64,000 bases of DNA from Planctomycetota bacterium (GTDB lineage Bacteria; Planctomycetota; UBA1135; GCA-002686595). Every line of letters starts with the position of its first letter. Position 1 is the first letter of the stretch. The notes beneath the pieces are model-generated. The model was not told the DNA's origin, ran no database searches, and was given only the letters and a program-made list of their open reading frames with translations. The stretch is taken from positions 1 to 64,000 of the forward strand of contig JAPKBR010000010.1 in NCBI GenBank assembly GCA_028823345.1, given 5' to 3'. Made by a program: the position numbers and the translations under genes. Of this stretch, positions 20,404 through 29,821 are shown piece by piece.

Positions 20404-21663
20404 ATGTGGAAGATTCTATGTGTTTGTGCCCTGACTGCTGCGCCTGGTGCTATTGCCCAGGACGGTGCTGCCCCGACCAATGACCAACTCGCAGAGCGTG
20501 CAGTAGAGTTGCTGCTCGAAAAGTTCGAGAGCTACCAACCGGATCGACCGGTGGGGCGCTTGAGCGAAAAGCGCCTGAGTGCTTGGCAGACCAGTGAGCG
20601 CGAGCGGCTAGAGGAGTTGCACGAGGACTCGAAAGGCTTGGGAGCCGAGTGGCCCTATGAGGGAGTTTATCGGGTTGGTCCCGATGGTCGGATTCCCGCT
20701 GGTTATCGGGTGGGAGGCACGGCCATCGTGGCTGAGGGGCTCTTGGAGTTTCCCGGGCTGGAAAAGCGTGACGGCCAGTTGGAAGCGGTGCGCCGCGCAG
20801 CGAAGTTCATCATCAGGATGTTGGACGAGGACCTTGGGCTGGCCCCGGGTCCTAAGCGCGGATACGACGTGCGTGGTTGGGGCCACACCTATGCCCTTTC
20901 GTTCCTGTTGCGTGCATTGGAGAAGGGGACGCTTGAGAAGGGCACGGCTAAATCCGCTCGTGAGGCGGTGGAGCACCTGCTTGTTTGCCTCAAGGTCAAT
21001 GAAATTCCTGAGGGGGGCTGGAACTATGCGAGCAACAGCACTGCGAGTCCCTTTCAAACCGGCGCGACTCTGTTGACGTTGTATCGAGCACAAGCAGGAG
21101 GCTTTGGAGTGGAAGAGGCTCTCGTGACTCGCGGATTGGAAGCGCTTCAAAGGGGTAGGCGCGATGATACGGGTGCTTGGTCCTACAGCGTGCGCCCCGG
21201 GCAGAGCGGGCACCGGGAAGAAATGCACGCTTCTTCCGCCCGGGCGGCCATCGCGGAGTTGGCCTTGCATCACGGAGGTCTTTCTACTCCGAAGGATCTG
21301 CGCCGTGCGGTAGATGGCTTTTTTGATGGCTGGGAGCACTTGCTCAAGCGCAAGAGCCAGCAGGGGACCCATGTGGGGCCCTATTCGATCGCTCCCTATT
21401 ACTTTTTCTTCGGTCATGGCTATGTAGCCCATGCGATTGAAGTCTTGCCCGAAAACCAACGTCCCGAATTGCGGGCCCAGTTGCGCAAGGTGCTGCTTGC
21501 TACCCGGGACGAGGATGGCAGTTGGAATGATCGCATCTTTCCCCGTACTTCGGCCTATTGCACGGCCATGGTCTTGATGGCGCTCCGTGCGCCCGAGTTG
21601 CCGCGGTTTCCCGATTGGAAAACGCCGGCTGTCAAGGGCTCCAAACTTCCGGGAGGGGGTTGA
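20404..21663 (+). CDS. Exported alpha/alpha-toroid (prenyltransferase/squalene-cyclase repeat-like) protein
   Basis: Signal peptide; repeats such as GGWNYASNSTASPFQTGATLLTLYRA and DEDGSWNDRIFPRTSAYCTAMVLMAL. Confidence 0.65.
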   Translation: MWKILCVCALTAAPGAIAQDGAAPTNDQLAERAVELLLEKFESYQPDRPVGRLSEKRLSAWQTSERERLEELHEDSKGLGAEWPYEGVYRVGPDGRIPAGYRVGGTAIVAEGLLEFPGLEKRDGQLEAVRRAAKFIIRMLDEDLGLAPGPKRGYDVRGWGHTYALSFLLRALEKGTLEKGTAKSAREAVEHLLVCLKVNEIPEGGWNYASNSTASPFQTGATLLTLYRAQAGGFGVEEALVTRGLEALQRGRRDDTGAWSYSVRPGQSGHREEMHASSARAAIAELALHHGGLSTPKDLRRAVDGFFDGWEHLLKRKSQQGTHVGPYSIAPYYFFFGHGYVAHAIEVLPENQRPELRAQLRKVLLATRDEDGSWNDRIFPRTSAYCTAMVLMALRAPELPRFPDWKTPAVKGSKLPGGG

Positions 21664-21668
21664 GGATC

Positions 21669-22463
21669 ATGGGTGACTTGTTTATCAGGGGGAGCGCTCC
21701 TCTCATCGGGGTTGTGCACCTAAAGGCTTTGCCCGGGGCACCGGATTGCGCCGGGCTTGCGGGGGTCTTGGAGGCTGCGCTTTTCGATGCGGCGGCTCTA
21801 GCCGAAGGCGGCGTTGACGGGGTGATCGTCGAGAACTTTGGGGACGCGCCTTTTTATTCAAGTAGCGTGCCACCGGAAACCATTGCCAGCATGGCGGTGG
21901 TTGCCGATCGCTTGACAGGTGAGCTCGGTGGATTGCCTCTCGGGATCAATGTGCTGCGAAATGACCCGGGTGCGGGCCTTGGAATTGCCGCATCCATGGG
22001 GGCCGCGTTCTTGCGCATCAATGTTCATGTGGGTGCCATGGTTACGGACCAGGGTTTGATCCAGGGGGATGCGGCCCGGACTGTTCGCTTGCGCGAGCAA
22101 TTGTGTCCTGGCTTGCCACTTCTGTGCGATGTGCACGTGAAGCATGCGGTGCCCCTTGGGGGTGGTTCGATTGAAGTGGCCGCGCGGGATACATTCTCCC
22201 GTGGAAAGGCAGCCGGGCTCGTGATCTCCGGCAGCGGCACTGGCTGCTCGGTAGATACGGACGAGTTGATTCGGGTGCGGGAAGCCGTCCCCGAGGCGCC
22301 TATCTTGATTGGATCTGGTCTGGACCACAGCAACGCCGCCAGTTTGCGTGGCCTAGTGGACGGCGCGATCGTCGGCACGGCCTTGAAGCGAGATGGTCAA
22401 GTTTCCCAGGTCGTGGACGTGGATCGCGTGCGGGATTTGGTGCGGATTTGGGGAGAGGGCTGA
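21669..22463 (+). CDS. BtpA/SgcQ-family protein
   Basis: PLIGVVHLKALPGAP...DAAALAEGGVDGVIVENFGDAPF...LGINVLRND...FLRINVHVGAMVTDQGLIQG. Confidence 0.88.
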   Translation: MGDLFIRGSAPLIGVVHLKALPGAPDCAGLAGVLEAALFDAAALAEGGVDGVIVENFGDAPFYSSSVPPETIASMAVVADRLTGELGGLPLGINVLRNDPGAGLGIAASMGAAFLRINVHVGAMVTDQGLIQGDAARTVRLREQLCPGLPLLCDVHVKHAVPLGGGSIEVAARDTFSRGKAAGLVISGSGTGCSVDTDELIRVREAVPEAPILIGSGLDHSNAASLRGLVDGAIVGTALKRDGQVSQVVDVDRVRDLVRIWGEG

Positions 22464-22467
22464 GCCC

Positions 22468-22980
22468 ATGGGCCTCGAAGAACATCAGCGGGACGCCCAA
22501 GCGTCTCTTGGGATCACGGTGATCACGGTCAGTGACACTCGGGATGAGAGCAGCGACCGGGGCGGGACCTTCCTGGTGGAAGCGCTTGAGGGTGCCGGCC
22601 ATCAGTTGTGCCAACGGATCATCGTGCGGGACGACGTGGACGAAATTCAGGCCGCAGTGCAATCCACCTGCGCTGAGGATTCAGTGGACGTGGTGTTGCT
22701 CACTGGCGGCACGGGCATCGCCCAGCGAGACGTGACCCCCGAAGCAATTGAACCCCTGTTTGATGTGACCATCCCGGGTTTTGGTGAGCTCTTCCGATCC
22801 TTGTCCCACGGGGAAATTGGCCCTGCCGCCATGCTCAGCCGGGCCTGCGCCGGGGTGTACGCGGGCCGCATCCTTGTGGCTCTCCCCGGCAGCCCCAAGG
22901 CTCTGCGTCTCGCCTGGGACAAGCTCTTGGCCCCCGAGCTTGGGCACTTGTGCCAGCAAGCGGCCAGTCGTCGCGGGTGA
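22468..22980 (+). CDS. MoaB/Mog-family molybdopterin biosynthesis protein
   Basis: ITVITVSDTRDESSDRGGTFLVEALEGAGH...VVLLTGGTGIAQRDVTPEAIEPLF...GFGELFRSLS. Confidence 0.92.
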   Translation: MGLEEHQRDAQASLGITVITVSDTRDESSDRGGTFLVEALEGAGHQLCQRIIVRDDVDEIQAAVQSTCAEDSVDVVLLTGGTGIAQRDVTPEAIEPLFDVTIPGFGELFRSLSHGEIGPAAMLSRACAGVYAGRILVALPGSPKALRLAWDKLLAPELGHLCQQAASRRG

Positions 22981-23159
22981 ACCTGCCGATCAGGTTGGAT
23001 TCATCCGGATGCGCCAATCCGAACCTCGTACGGCGCCAGGTCCAAAACCGCCACACTGGCAAGGTGACACGAGGGGCCCAGCGGTTCTCCACTTCATTCA
23101 GGGAAGGTGTGGTTTGCGCCTGATACCGTACTACCGGATTCGTCCGCGAGGTCCCTATC

Positions 23160-24962
23160 ATGGGCACTTCTACCATGACCTCTTCCCCTGAAACTCCCGA
23201 GCCTACCACCGAAGAGCCGGTAGCATCTGCTCCTGGCTGTGTCTTGCGAGGTACGACCGTGGCCGGTGGCTTTGCGTCTGGACCTGCACGGTGTTCCCGG
23301 CAGGATTTGAATTTGGTTCCCGTGCGGCGCATTCCATCCACCGGGGCGGAGGCGGAGCTCAATCGGTTTCACAGTGCCTTGGCCCGGGCGCGGGAAGGGC
23401 TCGAAGCTCAGAAGGGGAGCGCCGACGGGGAGAGTTCCGCGAGCCGCTCACGGGTTATCGAGAATCACCACGCTCTGCTTTCCGATTCGGTTTTTCTGTC
23501 CGACGTGGAGAACCTGATTTTAGGAGAACAGTTTGCGTTGGAGTCGGCGGTGGCAAAAGTCGTGCTCGACTTTGACCGCATCTTTCGCATTGTGCAGAAC
23601 GAAACCCTGCAAGAGCGTGCGGTGGATCTGCGCGATGTGGGCTTGCGCGTTTTACGAGCCCTCTCCAAGGGTGATAAGAGCGAGCACAACTCGATCGAAG
23701 CCTTGGACTTGACCGGCTGCATTCTGGTTGCGCCGGAGCTGACCATTGTGGATTTGCTCGCGAGTGGTGGATCCCGTCCCCGTGGGATTGTCACCGCGGC
23801 AGGTTCCATAGCGGGACGTGCGACCCTGCTGGCTCGTTCTCTGGGCATCCCGACTTTGGTGGGGGTCGAGGGTTTGCTAGAGGCTGTTCAGGACGGTGAC
23901 GCGCTTTTGCTGGACGCCAGCGAAGGGGCGCTGCATGTGCGCCCGGCGCCGGAAATCCTGCAGCAGTTTCGTGAAGCGGAAGAGGGCGCCCCGCTCCCTG
24001 AGCAACCCGCGTGGGCCGAAGGCCCGGTGCACAGCTTCGATGGCACGCGGATTCACTTGGCCGCGTCGGGTGGGTCGCTCCCCGAGATCCAGCGCGCCAG
24101 GTCGCTGGGGTTCCCCTCTATTGGATTGTTCCGCACCGAAGTGCTGTTCTTGCTAGAGGACGAGCTCCCGGGTCTCGACACGCTGACCGAACACTATCGA
24201 GCGCTGCTCAGTGAGGCGGGCCCTATACCCGTCAGCTTGCGCCTCTTGGATCTGAACTCAGCCCTTGCACCCGCCTGGATGAAGGCCGAACACGAGGCCA
24301 ATCCGGCCATGGGCTTGGCTGGAGTGCGTCTGTTGCTGGAGCGGGGGTCGGTCCTGCGTCGCCAATTGCGTGCCGTTCTGTGCGCTGCGGCAGATCACCC
24401 AGCCCAGGTGGAGGTCATGATCCCGCTCCTGGTGGATTGCGGTGAGTTGCGCGCGATCAAGGAGGCTATCTTCGAGGAGCGCTATGAGTTGCGCCGCAAG
24501 GGCATCGCCCATTGCAATGACCTGGCAGTGGGGATCGTGATCGAGACCCCGGCCGCAGTGATTGGCGCCAAGGACCTAGTCTACGAGGCCTCATCGGTCC
24601 TGCTGGCCGTGGACAGCCTGCAGCAGTATCTATTGGCCACAGACCGTGACCATGTGACCCTTGCTGCGGGCCTTGAACATCTGCACCCCTTCCTCTTGCG
24701 TGCCGTTGCGATGGTGCAAGACGCTTGCTTGGATGCGGGGATATCCCTCCGGGTTTGGGGCCACAGCCTGGCCAACCAGGAGTCCCTGGGCCTATTGCTG
24801 GGCTTGGGGCTGACCCATTTGGTGATCCCGCCTGCTGCCTGCGAGAGCGTGGTGGCCTCGATCCGTTCGTGTGACTTGGAAACCCAACGTCTCGATACGC
24901 AACGGGCGTGCTCGCAGAGTACAGCTCCAGATCAGGCTCCGCCCCCGCCGGACGTGCGCTGA
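23160..24962 (+). CDS. PTS Enzyme I-like protein (PtsI/PtsP fold) with degenerate active site
   Basis: LARSLGIPTLVGVEGL; SIGLFRTEVLFL; AVGIVIETPAAVIGAKDL; catalytic residues altered (see findings). Confidence 0.85.
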   Translation: MGTSTMTSSPETPEPTTEEPVASAPGCVLRGTTVAGGFASGPARCSRQDLNLVPVRRIPSTGAEAELNRFHSALARAREGLEAQKGSADGESSASRSRVIENHHALLSDSVFLSDVENLILGEQFALESAVAKVVLDFDRIFRIVQNETLQERAVDLRDVGLRVLRALSKGDKSEHNSIEALDLTGCILVAPELTIVDLLASGGSRPRGIVTAAGSIAGRATLLARSLGIPTLVGVEGLLEAVQDGDALLLDASEGALHVRPAPEILQQFREAEEGAPLPEQPAWAEGPVHSFDGTRIHLAASGGSLPEIQRARSLGFPSIGLFRTEVLFLLEDELPGLDTLTEHYRALLSEAGPIPVSLRLLDLNSALAPAWMKAEHEANPAMGLAGVRLLLERGSVLRRQLRAVLCAAADHPAQVEVMIPLLVDCGELRAIKEAIFEERYELRRKGIAHCNDLAVGIVIETPAAVIGAKDLVYEASSVLLAVDSLQQYLLATDRDHVTLAAGLEHLHPFLLRAVAMVQDACLDAGISLRVWGHSLANQESLGLLLGLGLTHLVIPPAACESVVASIRSCDLETQRLDTQRACSQSTAPDQAPPPPDVR

Positions 24963-25004
24963 ATCTGGTTGCTTTGTGCCCGCTACCGTACTTGCGGATT
25001 CAGA

Positions 25005-26384
25005 TCACTGGAAGGTGATCGAGATTCCGTCGGTGGTGTTGGAGGTCGGGTTCAGGACGTGGTCTCGGTACCACAGCTGGAAGTTCCAGGTGTCGCCCGG
25101 CAAGAACACAGTGTTCTGGGGCAGGTTGGTCAGGTCCGGGGAGAAGGCCACGGTGCCATTGTTACCCGTGTTGAGCACGTTGCCGGAGAAGCGGATCATG
25201 GGTGCGCCGAGGCAGAGAACGCCCATGCTGCCACCGAAGCCGTTGATGTTGCCCTGGTTCAGGCTCATCAAGAGGTATCCGAATTGGTTCAGGGCTGCGT
25301 CATTCACCGTGAAGGTCAAATCGTTGTCGGACACTGTGGGACTGCCGGCCACGTCCAGGGTTGCTCTGAGCCCAGTGCTGTTGAGGTTTGACTGGCAGTA
25401 GCTTGTGCCAAGGCCGCCGCCGCCTACCGGTTGCGCGAGGTTCGGGCGATAGTACTGCAGTGTGCAGCGTATGCGCCGGGTTTGCTCATGGGTGAACTCG
25501 TTCATGCACTGGTCGTCGGTGTAGTCCATGTAGTTGGAGACCGGGTCCGAGCCGCCGCAGCTGGTGGAGTTGCCGCAACCAAAGTGGGGACCGGACTCGG
25601 GGTTCGTGTCGCAGATGCGGTCGCCCGAGGTGTAGCAGTTGCCGCCGCCGCAGCCACCGTTGAAGGTGTGATGCAGGCCGAGGTAGTGTCCCACTTCGTG
25701 GGTAACCGTCCGGCCCTGGTTGTAGGGCGCACCGATCGGAGCGTTGCGACCCACTGCGGAGTAAAGAGCCACGACCCGGTCCGAGTTCGAGCCCGGGGTG
25801 CCGGACTGGGGCAACCAAGGCACGTAGCCCAGGGCTCCGCTGGCTTCGTTGCAATAGATGTTGAGGTAGTGGTGCGGATCCCAAGCGAGGGAGTTGTAGT
25901 AATTGCCCCCGTCGTTGTGCCAAGTGCTGTTGGTGTGGCGGTTGATGCCGTTGGTGGCGTTGCCCGAGGGATCCACTGTTGCCAATTTGAACTGCACCAT
26001 GGTGTCGTAGCCCGGAGATCCCGGGGTGCCAGCCATGGCCTGGAAGTCCTCATTCAAAATGTCGATCTGCGAATTGCAGCGGGCGTCGGTTACGTTGCCG
26101 CTGCCGTTGGAGTCGCGCAGGATGTGAAAGACGACGGTGATCTCCCAAATCTCGGTGGGTTCATATGCCGCCGTGGGATTGGTGCTGTTGGCGGTGCAGT
26201 CGCTGGGGGGATTGAAGTTCCACGAGCCCGGAATTATGTTCGGTGTGCCACAGCGCACGAGGCCTCTGCGGGCGAGGAACGGGGTGGTTGCGGATCCGGT
26301 GGATTGGGAGGTGGGTGGGGCTTGTTGGGCCAGGGCACCGGCGCTGCAGAGGGCGGCCAAGGTGAGGGTCAAAAGGGTTCGCAT
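25005..26384 (-). CDS. Secreted M43-family (pappalysin/cytophagalysin) metalloprotease
   Basis: Signal peptide LLTLTLAALCSAGALAQQ; HEVGHYLGLHHTF; Met-turn SNYMDYTDDQCMNEFTHEQTRRI. Confidence 0.9.
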   Translation of the reverse strand: MRTLLTLTLAALCSAGALAQQAPPTSQSTGSATTPFLARRGLVRCGTPNIIPGSWNFNPPSDCTANSTNPTAAYEPTEIWEITVVFHILRDSNGSGNVTDARCNSQIDILNEDFQAMAGTPGSPGYDTMVQFKLATVDPSGNATNGINRHTNSTWHNDGGNYYNSLAWDPHHYLNIYCNEASGALGYVPWLPQSGTPGSNSDRVVALYSAVGRNAPIGAPYNQGRTVTHEVGHYLGLHHTFNGGCGGGNCYTSGDRICDTNPESGPHFGCGNSTSCGGSDPVSNYMDYTDDQCMNEFTHEQTRRIRCTLQYYRPNLAQPVGGGGLGTSYCQSNLNSTGLRATLDVAGSPTVSDNDLTFTVNDAALNQFGYLLMSLNQGNINGFGGSMGVLCLGAPMIRFSGNVLNTGNNGTVAFSPDLTNLPQNTVFLPGDTWNFQLWYRDHVLNPTSNTTDGISITFQ

Positions 26385-26597
26385 GGGACAGGTTTTTCCT
26401 AGGAGAAATAGCGCGGGGTAGCCGCACTGAGTTGGGTGATCGGGCGTGTTCTGCCCCTGTGACGCAGGGGACACACTATCTAGTTCCAGTATGACCCGAA
26501 AAACCGTTTCGGGGGTCGGTTTCCGGTTCCCCATCTAGTTTGGACCCAATCCGGTCATGAACTCCCGGTTTGGGGCTAGAAGCGCCTCCTCAAGGGG

Positions 26598-27560
26598 CTA
26601 GGGCCTGATCAAGCTGGCTCCTTCGCGCCAGACCCGGGCCACCTGAATGCCTGCAGGGCCGTCCCGCTGTTCGAGCTCCGACGCCATGGCCATGGCCACT
26701 TCCTCGGCCTTTTCGCGGGGGGTGAGGGCGAGTATCCCAGATCCCGCGCCAGAGAGGTTTGCGGTCCAAGCCCCAGCTTTCCGGGCAGCCTTGAGGGCCT
26801 CCGCCCCCCCAGGAATGAGAGGCAATCGGCAGGCCTCATGCAGGTGATCAACCCCCCCCAGAGCCAGCAATTCGCCGTTTCCTGTGCGCAGGCCCTCCAA
26901 CAGAAACGCAAGCCGGCGGGGCTGGTCCGCCGCTTCCTGGAAGGGGATTTCGGGGGGCAGTGCCAGCCGGGCCTCTGAGGTGGAGAGGGGCGTGGCTCCC
27001 CAGGCCAGGGCGATGCCGATGGACTCGGAAACTGGGGGCTCCAGCACGCGCCAGGTGGATTTTTCTGCCAGGGCCAAAGTGCAACCTCCGTAGAGAGATG
27101 CGGTGCTGTTGTCCGGATGCCCTTCGATTTCTGCACCGAGGGTCACAAGTTCCTGGCGTAGGGATTCCCCCTGTGCCCGTCCTGCCACCTCCGCAGCGAG
27201 GGTCAATCCCGCGGCCACAGCGGCTCCGGTAGAACCCAATCCGCGCCCCACGGGGATCTGGCTGGTGACCTTAAAGGCGTAAGGAATCAAAGGCGCGGCA
27301 TAGTGCTCGAGGGCCCGGTCGAAGGCCACGAGAAATGCGTTGGTACCGGAATTACGCGCCTCTGGGGACCCGAGAGGCGCTTTTGGGGGATGAGGCCAGG
27401 AATGCGCTTCTCCCCCTAGGCTAAGAAACTGATGGCTCTTACCCGTGGCCGGACCCACCAATGTGACTTCAAGCAACAGGTCCAAACAGAGCCCAAGGCA
27501 ATCAAATCCGGGGCCTAGATTTGAGGTTGAGGCGGCGACGGTGATGCGAAGGTTTTGCAT
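26598..27560 (-). CDS. thrB: Homoserine kinase (GHMP family)
   Basis: VAASTSNLGPGFDCLGLCLDL; VGRGLGSTGAAVAAGL; NLSGAGSGILAL. Confidence 0.92.
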   Translation of the reverse strand: MQNLRITVAASTSNLGPGFDCLGLCLDLLLEVTLVGPATGKSHQFLSLGGEAHSWPHPPKAPLGSPEARNSGTNAFLVAFDRALEHYAAPLIPYAFKVTSQIPVGRGLGSTGAAVAAGLTLAAEVAGRAQGESLRQELVTLGAEIEGHPDNSTASLYGGCTLALAEKSTWRVLEPPVSESIGIALAWGATPLSTSEARLALPPEIPFQEAADQPRRLAFLLEGLRTGNGELLALGGVDHLHEACRLPLIPGGAEALKAARKAGAWTANLSGAGSGILALTPREKAEEVAMAMASELEQRDGPAGIQVARVWREGASLIRP

Positions 27561-27801
27561 GTGCCCTCAGTTTCCCATCCAGGGCCCAAAAACCCAACTG
27601 ATTCTGTTCTTGTCCTTGGCACTTTTTGTTTCTACTTTTGGTTCATGCGCAGCAGTCCGGATTTTTTTCTGTTCCCAAGGGTCACCACCGCCGTGTGCCC
27701 TTGGAGCAAAGGGGAGAGCGTCTCCCCACCTGACCGTTGCCAAACCCTCTGGACCGACTCCGCACAGTCGCCTGGAGACTCATCGAATCGAGGAGGGATC
27801 G

Positions 27802-28083
27802 ATGCCATTTGAAAATTCACCCGAGAAGGACCGTTTCTTCTCACGCCTGACAACTATTCCTGGAATCAAGCCCATGCCATCGGTGGGGGATTGGATTCTG
27901 ATCCGAGTGGACAATCCGTCGGACTTGGCCCGCAAGGTCAACCGCCGCCTCGAGCCCGGGACCATGAGGGTTCCGCGTGGTGTTGACGGTGCCGTGCGCG
28001 TTCAAGTGTCCCATCCCAGGGACAACGAACGCCTGTTCCAGACCCTGAGGGATGTGACCCGGCCGGATCGTCGGGCCGTATAG
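27802..28083 (+). CDS. Small conserved-looking protein of unknown function (93 aa)
   Basis: SD GAGGAGGG; MPFENSPEKDRFFSRLTTIPGIKPMPSVGDWILIRVDNPSDLARKVNRRL... Confidence 0.55.
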   Translation: MPFENSPEKDRFFSRLTTIPGIKPMPSVGDWILIRVDNPSDLARKVNRRLEPGTMRVPRGVDGAVRVQVSHPRDNERLFQTLRDVTRPDRRAV

Positions 28084-28148
28084 CTTGGCTCGGAATCCGG
28101 GCTAATGCCCAGCCGAGCTCGATTTATTTTGAGTCCTTGGCACCTCAC

Positions 28149-28188
28149 CAGCGGGGTTCTCCAGTGATGGGGGACCCCGCTGTGGTTT
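28149..28188 (+). terminator. Intrinsic terminator
   Basis: CAGCGGGGT...ACCCCGCTG stem followed by TGGTTTT. Confidence 0.7.
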
Positions 28189-28239
28189 TGGCTGGGGTGG
28201 GGGAACTCAGGCGAAGGATCCTCGGTTACCCTGTTCCCC

Positions 28240-29691
28240 ATGAAGACCCCGTTCCTTTGCCTCGGTTGTTTATTTCTGGTTGCCGCGGGGGCTCAAAATC
28301 CCGCGCAAGACTCCGTGAAGAACGTGGAGTTCCCTCCGCTGAATCCGGCGATCACTCAACAAGCCCTGCGCCATCATCTGGCCCAATTGGCTTCCGACGA
28401 GATGCAGGGGCGCAAGGCTGGCAGCCCGGAATCCGTGCTGGTTTCGGATTATCTTGGGCGTGCGCTGGCCCATGTAGGGGTGCAGCCCGTGGAGTCTTTA
28501 GGCGGTATGTTTCAACCAGTGCCCTTGGTCAGTCAGCGCTTTGACGCTTTGCCCGAGTTGACCTTGACTGATGGGGAAGGCGTCGACGTCACAGTTGAAT
28601 TTGGAGTGGAATTTCTCGTGCGTATGTCTGGCAAGGCGGGGGAGCGTGGGCCATGGGATATCGTGCATGTACAGAAGGGGGGTGAGTTGCCGGGGTCCAT
28701 GGGCCCGAACACTTGCCTCATGTTTCACACCAGTGCTGGAGAACAGCGGCGCATGTTGAAGGCGGCGGGTCATGAGCGCGGCAGGGGGTTGGGTTTGCTT
28801 CTGCGTGGAGCGGGTTCTCGTCCCGGCAGTAAGTTGGGGATTCCGCAAGGAGGGCGTTTGAGTTTGCCGAGCAAGGAACAAGATGTTCGTGCTCCTGACA
28901 TCACTCTGCGAGGCGACGCGGGAGTGCGGGCGGAAGAGTGGCAGCGAGCGACTTTTGATCCCCATGGGGGAGACGTGATCGTGGCCGAGCGTAACGTGGT
29001 GGGCGTGATACCCGGGCGCGGTACAAAAGAACATCCCGAGGCGGCGGACGAGATCATTGTGCTCTCGGCGCACTTCGACCACATGGGTGTGGGGGGCGCA
29101 GGCAAGGATGCGGAGGACCGCATCATGAACGGCGCCGATGACGATGCTTCGGGGGTGGCCATGGTGATGGAGCTGGCCGAGGCACTCGCGGCTGGGGAGG
29201 CCCCCGTGCGTACGGTGGTGATCCTCTTGGCTGCCGCTGAAGAAGTGGGCATGTTGGGCACCCATTGGTTCGTGGATCACTGTCCGGTGGACCTGGGAAA
29301 GGTCGTTTGCAACCTAAACTTCGAGATGCTCGGTAGGCCCGATGAACTGGTGGGTGGACCGGGGAAATTGTGGTTTACCGGCTGGAAGCGCACGAATCTG
29401 GGGCCTCTGATCGCCGCAAGCGGCGTGGATATCGTCGCCGATCCACGACCGGACCAGCGCTTTTTCATGCGTTCTGACAACATCGTTTTCGTGCAGGCGG
29501 GCATCGTGGGGCAGACCCTATCGAGTTATAACATGCATACGGATTACCATCGGGTGACTGACGAGCTCGAGACAATCGACTTTGATCACATGCTGGCGGC
29601 GGGCCAGGCCTGCTTGACCGCAGTGCGAGCGGTGGTGGATGGGGATTTGACACCCGCTTGGGAAGAAGGAGAGCCCAAGCTGGGGCGCTGA
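28240..29691 (+). CDS. Exported M28-family peptidase
   Basis: LSAHFDHMGVGGAGKDAEDRIMNGADDDASGVAMVMELAEAL...VILLAAAEEVGMLGTHWFVDH. Confidence 0.92.
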   Translation: MKTPFLCLGCLFLVAAGAQNPAQDSVKNVEFPPLNPAITQQALRHHLAQLASDEMQGRKAGSPESVLVSDYLGRALAHVGVQPVESLGGMFQPVPLVSQRFDALPELTLTDGEGVDVTVEFGVEFLVRMSGKAGERGPWDIVHVQKGGELPGSMGPNTCLMFHTSAGEQRRMLKAAGHERGRGLGLLLRGAGSRPGSKLGIPQGGRLSLPSKEQDVRAPDITLRGDAGVRAEEWQRATFDPHGGDVIVAERNVVGVIPGRGTKEHPEAADEIIVLSAHFDHMGVGGAGKDAEDRIMNGADDDASGVAMVMELAEALAAGEAPVRTVVILLAAAEEVGMLGTHWFVDHCPVDLGKVVCNLNFEMLGRPDELVGGPGKLWFTGWKRTNLGPLIAASGVDIVADPRPDQRFFMRSDNIVFVQAGIVGQTLSSYNMHTDYHRVTDELETIDFDHMLAAGQACLTAVRAVVDGDLTPAWEEGEPKLGR

Positions 29692-29821
29692 AATCTGGCT
29701 GAGGTGATAGTGCGCGGGGGCAAGCTCTTGCTTTCTTTTGCTTTTCACTGGAAGCCCCTGCCGTTAGCATTCAGCGCTCTCTTGAGCATTCGAGTATCCA
29801 TCCCTACCCCCAGCAGCGAAC

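Noticed and set aside
25431-26402. 323-aa plus-strand ORF antisense to the M43 protease
   Set aside because: Low-complexity Val/Gly/Ala composition caused by antisense reading of a high-GC gene.
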